Assembly: GCF_001598435.1 (NCBI RefSeq)
Contig: NZ_BCYY01000027.1
Span: 1-62,712 of the forward strand
Direction of reading: 5' to 3'
DNA: 62,712 nt
From: Sphingomonas pituitosa NBRC 102491
GTDB taxonomy: Bacteria; Pseudomonadota; Alphaproteobacteria; Sphingomonadales; Sphingomonadaceae
This document shows, one piece after another, positions 8,397-17,075 of the stretch (its first letter is position 1; the number at the start of each line of letters is the position of its first letter). Under the pieces are notes generated by a model. The model was not told the origin of the DNA. It saw only the letters and a program-made list of their open reading frames with translations, and did not search any database. The translations under genes were made by a program, and so were the position numbers.

Positions 8397-10226
8397 ATGG
8401 CGCAGGACTCTCCCCTCGATCGGCTTCGCGACGTGCTCGCGGGCACCGCGCGCGCGCTTTCGGGTGCCGACGAACTCGAATTCGGCTTCACCGCCGACGC
8501 GCCGTTCCAGAGCGGCAAGACGGTAAAGGTGCCGATGCCCTCGCGCACGCTGCCGCCCGAGCAGGTGGCCGAGGCGCGCGGCTTCGCCGACGGTTTCGCG
8601 CTGCGGATGCGCCATCACGACGCGAACCTCCATGGCCGCACCGCCCCGCGCGAGCCGGTCGCCCGCGCGGTGTACGACGCGATCGAAACCGCCCGCGTCG
8701 AGGCGCTGGGCTCGCGCGGCTATGCGGGTATCGCCGACAATCTGGAGCAGGCGCTGGCGATGCGGCTGCGCTCGGACCCGATCGGCCGTGCCCGCACCCG
8801 CGACGAAGTGCCGCTGTCGACGGCGCTCGGCCTGATGGTGCGCGAGCGGCTGACCGGCCGCGAATCGCCGTCCAGCGCCGCCCTCGGCCTTGCGCTGGTG
8901 CGCGACTGGATCGAGGACAAGGCAGGTGCCGATCTCGACGCCATGGCGATGGCGATCGACGACCAGAACGCCTTTGCCGCGCTCGCCGCCAAGCTGCTCC
9001 ACGATCTGGAGCTGACCGAGGGCGAGATGGTCCCCGACGAAGCCGATGAAAGCGGCGGCGAGGACGAGGGCCAGGAAGAGCAGCAGGAACAGGGCGAGGA
9101 AGAAGGCGAGGCCCAGCAGCAGCAGGGCGAGGGCCAGACCGAGGCGCGCGGCGAGCAGCGCGAGTCCGAACAGGGCGAGGACGGCGACCAGGACCAGCAG
9201 TCCGAGGACATGGACGACGGCGACGGCGAGCCCGGCGATGAGGGCGACGAAGGCATGATGCCGGTGCGCCCCAACCGCCCGTGGAGCGACCTGCCGCCGA
9301 GCTTCGAATATCGCGCCTACACGACCCAGTTCGACGAGGTCGTCGCCGCCACCGACCTGTGCGACACCGATGAGCTGGAGCGGCTGCGCTCCTATCTCGA
9401 CCAGCAGCTGGTGCATCTGCAGGGCGCGGTGACCAAGCTCGCCAACCGGCTGCAGCGTCGGCTGATGGCGCAGCAGAGCCGCAGCTGGGACTTCGACCAG
9501 GACGAAGGCCTGCTGGACGCGGCGCGGCTGGCGCGGGTGGTGGTGAACCCGATGCAGTCGCTCAGCTACAAGATCGAGCGCGACACCGAGTTCAAGGACA
9601 CGGTGGTCACGCTGCTGATCGACAATTCCGGGTCGATGCGCGGGCGGCCGATCTCGATCGCGGCGATCAGCGCCGACATCCTTGCGCGCACGCTGGAGCG
9701 CGTCGGCGTGAAGACCGAGGTGCTGGGCTTCACCACGCGCGCCTGGAAGGGCGGCCAGTCGCGCGAGAAATGGCTGGGCGAGGGCCGCACCGCGCAGCCC
9801 GGGCGGCTGAACGACCTGCGGCACATCATCTACAAGCAGGCCGACGAGCCGTGGCGGCGCGCAAAGAAGTCGCTCGGGCTGATGATGCGCGAAGGGCTGC
9901 TCAAGGAGAATATCGACGGCGAGGCGCTGCTCTGGGCGCATTCGCGGCTGATCGCGCGCCCTGAGGACCGCAAGATCCTGATGGTGATTTCGGACGGTGC
10001 GCCGGTCGACGATTCGACGCTGTCGGTGAACTCGGGCTCCTATCTGGAGCGGCATCTGCGCCAGGTGATCGGCTGGATCGAGGCGCGCTCGCCGGTGGAA
10101 CTGGCGGCGATCGGCATCGGCCATGACGTGACCCGCTATTACAGCCGCGCCGTCACGATCATGGATGCCGAGCAGCTGGCCGGCACGATGGTCGAGCAGC
10201 TGGCGGCGCTGTTCGACAGCGAGTGA
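8397..10226 (+). CDS. cobT: CobT-type VWA protein (cobaltochelatase subunit CobT)
   Basis: A 609-residue protein with the CobT layout. A helical N-terminal domain is followed by a very acidic Glu/Gln/Asp linker at about residues 220-290. The C-terminal von Willebrand A domain has the MIDAS motif DNSGSM near residue 409 and ISDGAPVDD later. With CobS it forms the AAA+/VWA chaperone half of aerobic cobaltochelatase, which also needs the large CobN subunit (not in this window). Starts at GTG 8388 or ATG 8397 are both possible; I use the ATG. cobS lies 5.8 kb away on the other strand rather than adjacent. Confidence 0.9.
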   Translation: MAQDSPLDRLRDVLAGTARALSGADELEFGFTADAPFQSGKTVKVPMPSRTLPPEQVAEARGFADGFALRMRHHDANLHGRTAPREPVARAVYDAIETARVEALGSRGYAGIADNLEQALAMRLRSDPIGRARTRDEVPLSTALGLMVRERLTGRESPSSAALGLALVRDWIEDKAGADLDAMAMAIDDQNAFAALAAKLLHDLELTEGEMVPDEADESGGEDEGQEEQQEQGEEEGEAQQQQGEGQTEARGEQRESEQGEDGDQDQQSEDMDDGDGEPGDEGDEGMMPVRPNRPWSDLPPSFEYRAYTTQFDEVVAATDLCDTDELERLRSYLDQQLVHLQGAVTKLANRLQRRLMAQQSRSWDFDQDEGLLDAARLARVVVNPMQSLSYKIERDTEFKDTVVTLLIDNSGSMRGRPISIAAISADILARTLERVGVKTEVLGFTTRAWKGGQSREKWLGEGRTAQPGRLNDLRHIIYKQADEPWRRAKKSLGLMMREGLLKENIDGEALLWAHSRLIARPEDRKILMVISDGAPVDDSTLSVNSGSYLERHLRQVIGWIEARSPVELAAIGIGHDVTRYYSRAVTIMDAEQLAGTMVEQLAALFDSE

Positions 10227-10230
10227 CGCG

Positions 10231-10500
10231 GTGGCGGCGCTGGAGATCGTGCCGCCGCCCGGGGGCTTTCACGGGCCGGTGAAGCGCTCGATCACCATTG
10301 CCGGGCATCCGACCTCGATCAGCCTGGAGCCGATCTTCTGGGCGGCGCTGGAGGCGGCGGCGGTGGAGGCTGCGCTCCCGCTGAGCGCATTGGTCGCGGC
10401 GATCGACCATAGCCGCATCGGCGCGGACGATCCGCCCAACCTGGCCAGCGCGATTCGCACCTGGCTGATGGCGCAGGGGCATCGTGAACTTGGCGCATAG
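10231..10500 (+). CDS. Ribbon-helix-helix domain protein
   Basis: An 89-residue protein starting at a GTG four bases after the cobT stop. The core (KRSITIAGHPTSISLEP followed by FWAALEAAAVE and LSALVAAID) is a ribbon-helix-helix fold of the type often misannotated as aryl-sulfate sulfotransferase in alphaproteobacteria. It is probably a small DNA-binding regulator, or a protein partner with that fold. It may be co-transcribed with cobT. Confidence 0.75.
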   Translation: MAALEIVPPPGGFHGPVKRSITIAGHPTSISLEPIFWAALEAAAVEAALPLSALVAAIDHSRIGADDPPNLASAIRTWLMAQGHRELGA

Positions 10501-10646
10501 CTTCGGTCGTCACCCGAGCCGATCTTCTTCGAGACAAGGCGACTATCGGCGCGGCAGCCTGCTGTATCCCTGCCACCCCTCTATATTGGTTAGAGCCGCC
10601 GAGATCCCTTATCCAAATAGGCGTACCACCGTTCCGCAGGATAATT

Positions 10647-10663
10647 TTGCAAACCGCTCGCAT
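10647..10663. promoter_or_regulatory. Iron-box-like dyad before the Fiu-like receptor
   Basis: The sequence TTGCAA-ACCGC-TCGCAT has the same spacing and arms as the dyads at 5084 and 57953. It lies 65 bases before the receptor start used here. Because it sits only 5 bases before an upstream in-frame TTG (10669), it also argues against that TTG as the true start. Confidence 0.5.
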
Positions 10664-10728
10664 TAGCGTTGACTCTGCGAGGCGCTCGCAATAGCAGGCC
10701 CGTAACAATCATACCGGGGGTTCCTGCG

Positions 10729-13155
10729 TTGCGTCCTTCCTCTTCTGCCTCGTCCAGCCGCGTTCCTGCCTTCCTCGCGCTCGCCTGCGTCGGCTTCGTC
10801 GCCACCGCGCCGGCCCATGCCGATCCGGACGGTGCCGGCCCGGATTCCGATGATCAGGACCGGATCATCGTCACCGGCCAGACGGTGCGGGAGCAGGTTG
10901 GCCCCAAGGCGGTGGCGCCGGTCGTCAATACGCCGCGTTCGGTGGTCGTGCTCTCCCGTGAGGTGATCGAGCAGACCGGATCGACCAGCCTCGCCGATGC
11001 GCTGCGCACGGTGCCGGGCATCACCTTCGGCGCGGCCGAGGGCGGCAACCCGATCGGCGATCGCCCGTTCATCCGTGGCTTCGACAGCCAGGGCTCGACC
11101 TTTCTCGACGGCGTGCGCGACATCGGCGCACAGACCCGCGAAGTCTTCGCCACCGAACAGGTGCAGATCGTCCGCGGTTCGGATTCGACGCTGGGCGGCC
11201 GCGGCAGCGCCGGCGGGTCGATCAACATCATCTCGAAGCTTCCGGTCGAGGGCAACTTCGTCGCGGGCGCGGCGAGCGTCGGCACCGCCGACTTCAAGCG
11301 CTTCACGCTCGACGTGAACCACAAGCTCACCGACAAGGTGGGCGTGCGCATCGCGGCGCTGTGGCACGACCAGGATGTCGCCGGGCGCGACGAAATCTGG
11401 CAGCGGCGCTGGGGCGTTGCTCCGTCGGTGACGATCGGCATGGGCACCAACACCCGGCTGACCGCGTCCTATTACTATCTCGAAAGCCATGAGCTGCCCG
11501 ACAGCGGGATCCCCTATGCCTATACGCTGGCCAATGCGCCGGGCACCGGGACGATCATGAGCCAGCCGGTCATGGGTGATTTCACCACCATCGCCGGGGT
11601 GAAGGGGCGCGTCGATCGCAGCAATTACTACGGCATCGCCGCGCGCGATTTCCGCGATGCGACCACGCACCAGGCGACGCTGCGCGCCGAGCATGATTTC
11701 GGCGGCATCACGCTGCGCAACACCGCGCGCTTCAGCTATACCGACCAGGCCTATATCTTCACCCTGCCCGACGACAGCCAGGGCAATGTCTACGGCACCT
11801 CGGCCACCCCGGCGACCGGCGCGGCCGCCACGCGCGGCGACGTGCTGACCGGTGGCCTGGTGTGGCAGCGCGCCAACACCCGCTATGGCTACACCCAGAC
11901 GCTGAGCAACCAGACCGATCTCTATGGCACGTTCGAGACCGGCTCGATCAAGCACAGCTTCTCGACCGGCGTGGAAGTAAGCTGGGAAAAGGCGCGGCGT
12001 GGCACCTTCGTGGTTTCCAGCGGCTTCGGCGCGACTCCCCGCTGCAATGCCGCGACGATCGCGCGTTTCTATTGCACCAGCGTCTTCAACCCCGTGCAGC
12101 AGCCCTGGGTGAACTATGCCAGCGACACCTCGACGGTGCAGACCCCGATCGTGAAGGGCGCGCCGATCACCGAGACGCAGAATGACGCGAGCACCGTCGC
12201 CGTCTATGGCTTCGACTCGATCACGCTGTTGCCGCAGCTGATCCTGAACCTCGGCGTGCGCTATGATCGCTTCAAGTCGACCGTGACGCCGGGTCAGGCG
12301 GCCACCGCCACCAGCACCTTCCAGCTCAGCAAGACGAACAACCTGTTCAACTGGCAGGCCGGCCTGGTGTTCAAGCCGACGCACAACACCAGCCTCTATG
12401 CGAGCTATGCCACCGCCGCGACGCCGCCGAACAGCCTGGTGGGCGAGGGCCAGGAAGGCAACGGCCTGGGCACGAACGTCAGCGCCGCCGCCGTGCTGGA
12501 AAGCCTGAAGGTGGAGAAGACCAAGTCCTACGAGGTCGGCGCCAAGGCCAACCTGTTCGACGAGCAGCTCTCACTCACCGCCGCCGCCTTCCAGACCGAC
12601 ACCCAGAATGCCCGCGTGAACGGCCCGAACAACACGGTGGAGTTCATCGGCAAGCGGCGGATTCGCGGCGTGGAGTTCAATTTCAACGGCAACGTCACCA
12701 AGTGGCTGACGGTGTTCGGCGGCTATACGCACCTCGATCCGAAGATCGTCGACGGCGGCTTCGTCGCGCTCGGCACGATCACGGCCCCGTCGGTCAACAC
12801 CGGTCGCCAGGCGCCCCAGACGGTGAAGGACAGCTTCACGCTGTGGGCGGATGTGAAGCCGACCAGCAAGTTCAGCTTCGGCGGGGGTGCCTTCTATGCC
12901 AGCACCATGATCGGCGGCTATCAGGACAACCGCAGCGCCACGCAGACCACGGCGACCAAGGTGCTCGTCCGCTCGGTGCCGTCCTACTGGCGCTTCGATG
13001 CGCGGCTCGCCTACCAGTTCACGCCGAAGATCGGGGTAAGCGCCAACATCCAGAACCTTACCGACAAGACCTATTTCACCCAGGCCTATACCTCGCACTA
13101 TGCAACGATCGCGCCGGGCCGCTCGGCCTTTGCGACGCTCACCGTGAAATACTGA
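10729..13155 (+). CDS. fiu: TonB-dependent catecholate siderophore receptor, Fiu-like
   Basis: An 808-residue outer-membrane receptor. The signal peptide ends ATAPAHA. The TonB box region is DRIIVTGQ, followed by the plug domain (RSVVVLSREVIEQTG, RPFIRGFDSQGSTFLDGVRD, VQIVRGSDSTLGGRGSAGG) and a 22-strand barrel ending in Tyr (LTVKY). It is closest in pattern to Fiu/BfrD-type receptors for monomeric catechol-iron complexes. No ATG is in frame before the signal peptide; TTG at 10729 is chosen because GGGGG lies 8 bases ahead and it gives a normal signal peptide. It begins a three-gene operon with Sel1-repeat and PiuC genes, overlapping the next by one base. Confidence 0.9.
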   Translation: MRPSSSASSSRVPAFLALACVGFVATAPAHADPDGAGPDSDDQDRIIVTGQTVREQVGPKAVAPVVNTPRSVVVLSREVIEQTGSTSLADALRTVPGITFGAAEGGNPIGDRPFIRGFDSQGSTFLDGVRDIGAQTREVFATEQVQIVRGSDSTLGGRGSAGGSINIISKLPVEGNFVAGAASVGTADFKRFTLDVNHKLTDKVGVRIAALWHDQDVAGRDEIWQRRWGVAPSVTIGMGTNTRLTASYYYLESHELPDSGIPYAYTLANAPGTGTIMSQPVMGDFTTIAGVKGRVDRSNYYGIAARDFRDATTHQATLRAEHDFGGITLRNTARFSYTDQAYIFTLPDDSQGNVYGTSATPATGAAATRGDVLTGGLVWQRANTRYGYTQTLSNQTDLYGTFETGSIKHSFSTGVEVSWEKARRGTFVVSSGFGATPRCNAATIARFYCTSVFNPVQQPWVNYASDTSTVQTPIVKGAPITETQNDASTVAVYGFDSITLLPQLILNLGVRYDRFKSTVTPGQAATATSTFQLSKTNNLFNWQAGLVFKPTHNTSLYASYATAATPPNSLVGEGQEGNGLGTNVSAAAVLESLKVEKTKSYEVGAKANLFDEQLSLTAAAFQTDTQNARVNGPNNTVEFIGKRRIRGVEFNFNGNVTKWLTVFGGYTHLDPKIVDGGFVALGTITAPSVNTGRQAPQTVKDSFTLWADVKPTSKFSFGGGAFYASTMIGGYQDNRSATQTTATKVLVRSVPSYWRFDARLAYQFTPKIGVSANIQNLTDKTYFTQAYTSHYATIAPGRSAFATLTVKY

Positions 13156-13853
13156 TGCGCGTCGGCCTCGATGCCCTCAGCGCCGACGACGTCGCCGCCC
13201 GCCTCTCCGGTTCGCCGGAGGGGCGGGCGGCGCTGATTCGCGAAGGTGCCGAAGCCGGCGTCGCGGAGGCGCAGGCGGTGTGGGGGCAGATGCTGCTCGA
13301 CAAGGGCCGCGCGACCGAAGCCTTCGAATGGTTCGGACGGGCCGCCAAGGCGGGCCATCTGATGGCGCTCAACATGCTGGGGCGCTGCTATGATCTCGGC
13401 TGGGGCACGGCCGTCGACAAGGTCCGCGCCGCCGAATGCTTCCGCGTCGCCGCCGAGCGTGGGCTCGACTGGGGCATGTACAATTACGCGACGGCGCTGG
13501 CGCTGGGCGAAGGCTTGACCGAGGACAAGGCCGCCGCGCTCGCCTGGTTCGAAAAGGCCGCGGCGACGGGCAATGCCAAGGCGATCAACTATGTCGGCAG
13601 CTTCCACGAGGATGGCTGGGTGGTGCCGCAGGATCTCGCCAAGGCAGCATCCTGCTATGCCCGCGCGGCCGAGGGCGGCGACTTCCGCGGCGCGTTCAAC
13701 CATGCCCGCATGCTGGCGGGCGACGGGCTGCTCGACACCGCGGCGCACTGGCTGACGCGCTGCCGCGAGACGGCGACCCCGGCGTTCGTTGAAAAGGCCC
13801 GCGACTGGCTTCGCCGCTCGCCCTGGCCGGAGCTGGAGTCCCACCTGTGCTGA
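13155..13853 (+). CDS. Sel1-like repeat protein (fiu-piuC operon)
   Basis: A 232-residue protein built of about four to five Sel1/TPR-like helical repeats (for example AFEWFGRAAKAGHLMALNMLGRCY, with successive AAE and WFEKAAATGNAKAINYVGSFHEDGW units). There is no signal peptide, so it is cytosolic. It begins within the receptor stop (TGATG) and ends 7 bases into piuC, so all three are translationally coupled. Sel1 proteins are recurrent partners of Fiu-type receptors and PiuC in sphingomonads; the molecular role is not known. Confidence 0.85.
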   Translation: MRVGLDALSADDVAARLSGSPEGRAALIREGAEAGVAEAQAVWGQMLLDKGRATEAFEWFGRAAKAGHLMALNMLGRCYDLGWGTAVDKVRAAECFRVAAERGLDWGMYNYATALALGEGLTEDKAAALAWFEKAAATGNAKAINYVGSFHEDGWVVPQDLAKAASCYARAAEGGDFRGAFNHARMLAGDGLLDTAAHWLTRCRETATPAFVEKARDWLRRSPWPELESHLC

Positions 13854-14530
13854 TCCCCATTCCCGACCTGCTCAGCGCCGCCGAAGTGGCGCAGATCCGC
13901 GGCATCATCGATGCGGCGGAATGGGTCGACGGCAACGTCACCTCGGGTGCGCAATCGGCGCTGGCCAAGCGCAACGAACAGCTGCCCGAAGGCGGCGAGG
14001 CGCACCGCAAGGCCGGCGCGATGATCCTCGATGCGCTGGCCCGCTCGCCGCTGTTCGTCGCCGCCGCGCTGCCGCTCAAGGTGTTCCCGCCGCTGTTCAA
14101 CCGCTATGCCGGCGGGCAGGCGTTCGGCCGCCATGTCGACAATGCGATCCGCATCCAGCGCGGCAGCGACTTCCGCATCCGCTCCGACCTGTCGATGACC
14201 GTGTTTCTTGAACCGCCCGAGGCCTATGACGGCGGCGAGCTGCGGATCGAGGGGCTGTTCGGCGAGCAGAGCGTCAAGCTGCCGGCGGGCCATGCGATCC
14301 TCTACCCCTCGTCCAGCCTGCACCGGGTGGAGCCGGTGACGCGCGGCGCGCGCACCGCGAGCTTCTTCTGGCTGCAATCGATGGTGCGCGACGATGGCGA
14401 GCGGCGGATCCTGTTCGACCTCGACCGCTCGATCCAGGCGCTGGCCGGCGATCTGGGGCAGGGCCATGCCGAGGTGGTGGCACTGACCGGGGTGTACCAC
14501 AATCTGCTGCGCCGCTGGGCGGACGCATAA
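13847..14530 (+). CDS. piuC: PKHD-type Fe(II)/2-oxoglutarate hydroxylase, PiuC/YbiX
   Basis: A 227-residue hydroxylase, the usual length for PiuC. The metal triad is the HVD pair in GRHVDNAIRI and the His in SSSLHRVEPVTRG; the 2-oxoglutarate-binding Arg follows (RGARTASFF). The start is GTG, 7 bases inside the Sel1 gene. PiuC homologues are co-regulated with catechol siderophore receptors in E. coli (fiu-ybiX) and Pseudomonas (piuA-piuC) under Fur, and this context is the same. The substrate in any organism remains unproven. Confidence 0.9.
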   Translation: MLIPIPDLLSAAEVAQIRGIIDAAEWVDGNVTSGAQSALAKRNEQLPEGGEAHRKAGAMILDALARSPLFVAAALPLKVFPPLFNRYAGGQAFGRHVDNAIRIQRGSDFRIRSDLSMTVFLEPPEAYDGGELRIEGLFGEQSVKLPAGHAILYPSSSLHRVEPVTRGARTASFFWLQSMVRDDGERRILFDLDRSIQALAGDLGQGHAEVVALTGVYHNLLRRWADA

Positions 14531-14580
14531 CGCCCGAGGGCGCGTTGCCCGCCCGGGTGCCGATCGGCTACACGTTGCCC

Positions 14581-14913
14581 ATGGGCGTTCACGGAAGCTG
14601 CCATTGCGGAAGGGTGCGCCTGGAGGTGCCGCAGGCGCCGGCATGGGTGGCGGACTGCAACTGCTCGCTCTGCCGCCGCACGGCGTGGCGCACGGCCTAT
14701 TACCCGCCCGCGCAGGTCCGCATCACCGGCGAGACGGTCGCCTATGTCTGGGGCGACCGGATGATCGGCATCCACCACTGCCCGGTCTGCGGCTGCGGCA
14801 CGCACTGGGCGACGCTGGGCGAGGATTTCGGGAAAATGGGCATCAATGCCCGGCTGCTCGACGGCTTCGACGAAGCGGCCGTCGAGGTGCGGAAGTTCGA
14901 TAACGCGGCGTGA
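14581..14913 (+). CDS. GFA family (glutathione-dependent formaldehyde-activating-like) protein
   Basis: A 110-residue zinc-binding protein of the Mss4/GFA fold. Visible Cys motifs are GSCHCGRVRLEV, CNCSLCRR and HHCPVCGCGTHW, the standard set of zinc ligands for this family. ATG at 14581 starts directly at the conserved GSCHCG; an upstream TTG (14545) would add 12 unconserved residues. The family is linked by name to formaldehyde detoxification, but most members are functionally unassigned. Confidence 0.85.
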   Translation: MGVHGSCHCGRVRLEVPQAPAWVADCNCSLCRRTAWRTAYYPPAQVRITGETVAYVWGDRMIGIHHCPVCGCGTHWATLGEDFGKMGINARLLDGFDEAAVEVRKFDNAA

Positions 14914-15009
14914 CGCGTCGGACGCCATCGCTGTACCTGCTGTGGATATGAGAGCTGCGGATCGCCCCGCGTCATGTTATGACCGGCCGCCGCATCCTGG
15001 GGGAAGCCG

Positions 15010-15993
15010 ATGACCGCCATGCCGTTCGCGATCCGTCGTTCGGACCTTTGGACCCGGCTCCTTCCGCTCGCGCTCCTGTTCCTCGCCGGATGGGCGGTGC
15101 GGACGCCTCTCGCGGCGGCCCATCCCCTCGCGGCCGGGATCCTGTTCCTGTGGATCGCCAGCGACAGCCGACTCCTATCGCTGATGGCGCGCGCGCCGGG
15201 GCGCCGGCCGGCGCCGCGGCAGGTCGTCGCGGGACTGGCGCTCGCCGTCTTCGCGGTGCTGGTCGCTGCCCCACCGGCAGTGCGCGGGGCATTGCTCAGC
15301 CTGCCGATGCTGGCGGAGGCCATGGGCGTGGTGCTCGCGGCACATCTCGTCTGGGGCCTGTACGCGGCCTGGAACGGCTTTCGGCGGGCGGAAGCGGGGC
15401 GCTGGATAGCCGCCCTTTCCGAGCTGTTGCCGCCGGCGCTCGTGCGTCTCGCGGCGATGGAACTGCACCTGCTCCATCTCGGCCTGTTCCGCTGGGGGGC
15501 AGCGCCCGATGTGCCGGCCGGGTGCCAAGGCCATGCCTATCACCGGCATCTGACGCCGATGGCGGTGACCTTGCTGGCGCTGCAGGCGATCGAGGTTGCG
15601 ATCCACCATCTGCTGCTCGCCCATTGGAGTCCAGTCGCCGCCTATGTCCTGTTCGTGGTGAGCGATGTCGGGCTGGTCTACATGATCGCGCTGATCAAGT
15701 CGTTCCGCCTGCGCCCGGTGCTGCTGACACCGGAGGGCGTGCGGATCCGCACCGGGCTGCTGATCGATCGCTTCGTGCCCTATGACACGATCGCCGGCCT
15801 TGAGACCCGTTTCGACTCCGCGCTGGTGAAGGACAGGGCGACGCTCAACGCCGGACTGCTCGCCTGGCCGAACCTGGTGCTGCGGCTGCACGATCCGCTG
15901 CCGGGCAGGCGCTCGCACCGCGCCATTGCGTTCCGTCTGGACGATCCCGAGCCGTTCGTCCGCGCATTGCGCTGGCGGCTCGGGACCCAATAG
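15010..15993 (+). CDS. Hypothetical multi-pass membrane protein
   Basis: A 327-residue protein with about six membrane segments in the first 240 residues. A soluble C-terminal part (LLTPEGVRIRTGLLIDRFVPYDTIAGLE onward) resembles the bacterial PH-like domains that follow membrane helices. A GGGGGAAG ribosome binding site precedes the ATG. His clusters (MELHLLHLGLF, HRHLT, AIHHLLLAH) lie within or next to helices and could bind metal or heme. I do not recognise the family. It is convergent with cobS, only two bases apart. Confidence 0.65.
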   Translation: MTAMPFAIRRSDLWTRLLPLALLFLAGWAVRTPLAAAHPLAAGILFLWIASDSRLLSLMARAPGRRPAPRQVVAGLALAVFAVLVAAPPAVRGALLSLPMLAEAMGVVLAAHLVWGLYAAWNGFRRAEAGRWIAALSELLPPALVRLAAMELHLLHLGLFRWGAAPDVPAGCQGHAYHRHLTPMAVTLLALQAIEVAIHHLLLAHWSPVAAYVLFVVSDVGLVYMIALIKSFRLRPVLLTPEGVRIRTGLLIDRFVPYDTIAGLETRFDSALVKDRATLNAGLLAWPNLVLRLHDPLPGRRSHRAIAFRLDDPEPFVRALRWRLGTQ

Positions 15994-15995
15994 CC

Positions 15996-17000
15996 TCAGA
16001 CCCGCCCGACCACGCTTTCCGGCAGGTCCTTGCCGAACACGCGCTGGTAATATTCCGCCACCTGCGCGCGCTCGGCCTCGTCGCACTTGTTGAGGAACGA
16101 GAGGCGGAAGGCGAAGCCGATGTCGCCGAAGATCAGCGCATTCTGCGCCCAGGTGATCACGGTGCGCGGGCTCATCACCGTCGAGATGTCGCCGTTGATG
16201 AAGCCGCGGCGGGTCAGTTCCGCCACGCGGACCATGTTCTCCACCGTCTCCTTGCCGCCCGGCTTGTCATATTCGCCGGACTTGGCGAGCACGATCCGCG
16301 CTTCGGTGGCCGCCGGCAGATAGTTGAGCGTGACGACGATGTTCCAGCGGTCCATCTGGCCCTGGTTGATCTGCTGCGTGCCGTGATAGAGGCCGCTGGT
16401 ATCGCCCAGGCCCACCGTGTTGGCGGTGGCGAACAGGCGGAACCACGGGCTCGGGCGGATCACCCGGTTCTGGTCGAGCAGGGTCAGCTTGCCCTCGGTC
16501 TCCAGCACGCGCTGGATCACGAACATCACGTCCGGGCGGCCCGCGTCATATTCGTCGAACACCAAGGCGGTCGGGGTCTGCAGCGCCCAGGGCAGCAGGC
16601 CTTCGCGGAATTCGGTGATCTGCTGGCCGTCCTTGAGCACGATCGCGTCGCGGCCGATCAGGTCGATGCGGCTGATATGCGCATCGAGGTTGATGCGGAT
16701 GCACGGCCAGTTGAGCCGCGCCGCCACCTGCTCGATGTGCGAGGATTTGCCGGTGCCGTGATAGCCCTGGATCATCACCCGGCGGTTGTGCGCGAAGCCG
16801 GCCAGCACCGCGAGCGTGGTGTCCGGATCGAACACATAGGCGGGGTCCAGATCGGGCACGCGCTCGTCCGCCTCGCTGAACGCGGGGACTTCCATGTCGA
16901 TGTCGATCCCGAACAGGTCGCGCACCTTCACCATCTTGTCGGGCGCGGCGAGGATCGTGGAGTCCCGGCTGTCGGGCTGGGTGTTGGGGATATCGGCCAT
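15996..17000 (-). CDS. cobS: CobS-type AAA+ ATPase (cobaltochelatase subunit CobS)
   Basis: A 334-residue AAA+ ATPase of the MoxR/CobS clade. Walker A is GYHGTGKSS at residues 79-87, Walker B LVFDEYDAG, sensor 1 LFATANTVG. The N-terminal segment (MVKVRDLFGIDIDMEVPAFSE, partly quoted) is the CobS-specific zinc-free leader. It assembles as a hexamer with CobT to drive cobalt insertion with CobN. Start at 17000 (MADIPNTQP) gives the standard family length; the longer upstream frame adds only 20 unconserved residues. The other cobalamin genes are not in the window, so a function with another partner cannot be excluded. Confidence 0.9.
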   Translation of the reverse strand: MADIPNTQPDSRDSTILAAPDKMVKVRDLFGIDIDMEVPAFSEADERVPDLDPAYVFDPDTTLAVLAGFAHNRRVMIQGYHGTGKSSHIEQVAARLNWPCIRINLDAHISRIDLIGRDAIVLKDGQQITEFREGLLPWALQTPTALVFDEYDAGRPDVMFVIQRVLETEGKLTLLDQNRVIRPSPWFRLFATANTVGLGDTSGLYHGTQQINQGQMDRWNIVVTLNYLPAATEARIVLAKSGEYDKPGGKETVENMVRVAELTRRGFINGDISTVMSPRTVITWAQNALIFGDIGFAFRLSFLNKCDEAERAQVAEYYQRVFGKDLPESVVGRV

Positions 17001-17075
17001 GGTCTTGAATCCTTGAGTCTGCCCGGACCTAGTGGCTTGTTTGCCGCACTGCAACCGCATGTCCTTATGGGAGGG

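Noticed and set aside
9050..9260. Repetitive GAG/CAG-rich tract that looks like a microsatellite
   Set aside because: It encodes the acidic Glu/Gln/Asp linker that is normal in CobT, so it needs no separate repeat call.
10663..12384. Long minus-strand open frame opposite the Fiu-like receptor
   Set aside because: Shadow frame of the receptor gene. Composition is not protein-like and there is no ribosome binding site. The same reasoning removes 58124-59758 and 8343-10124.
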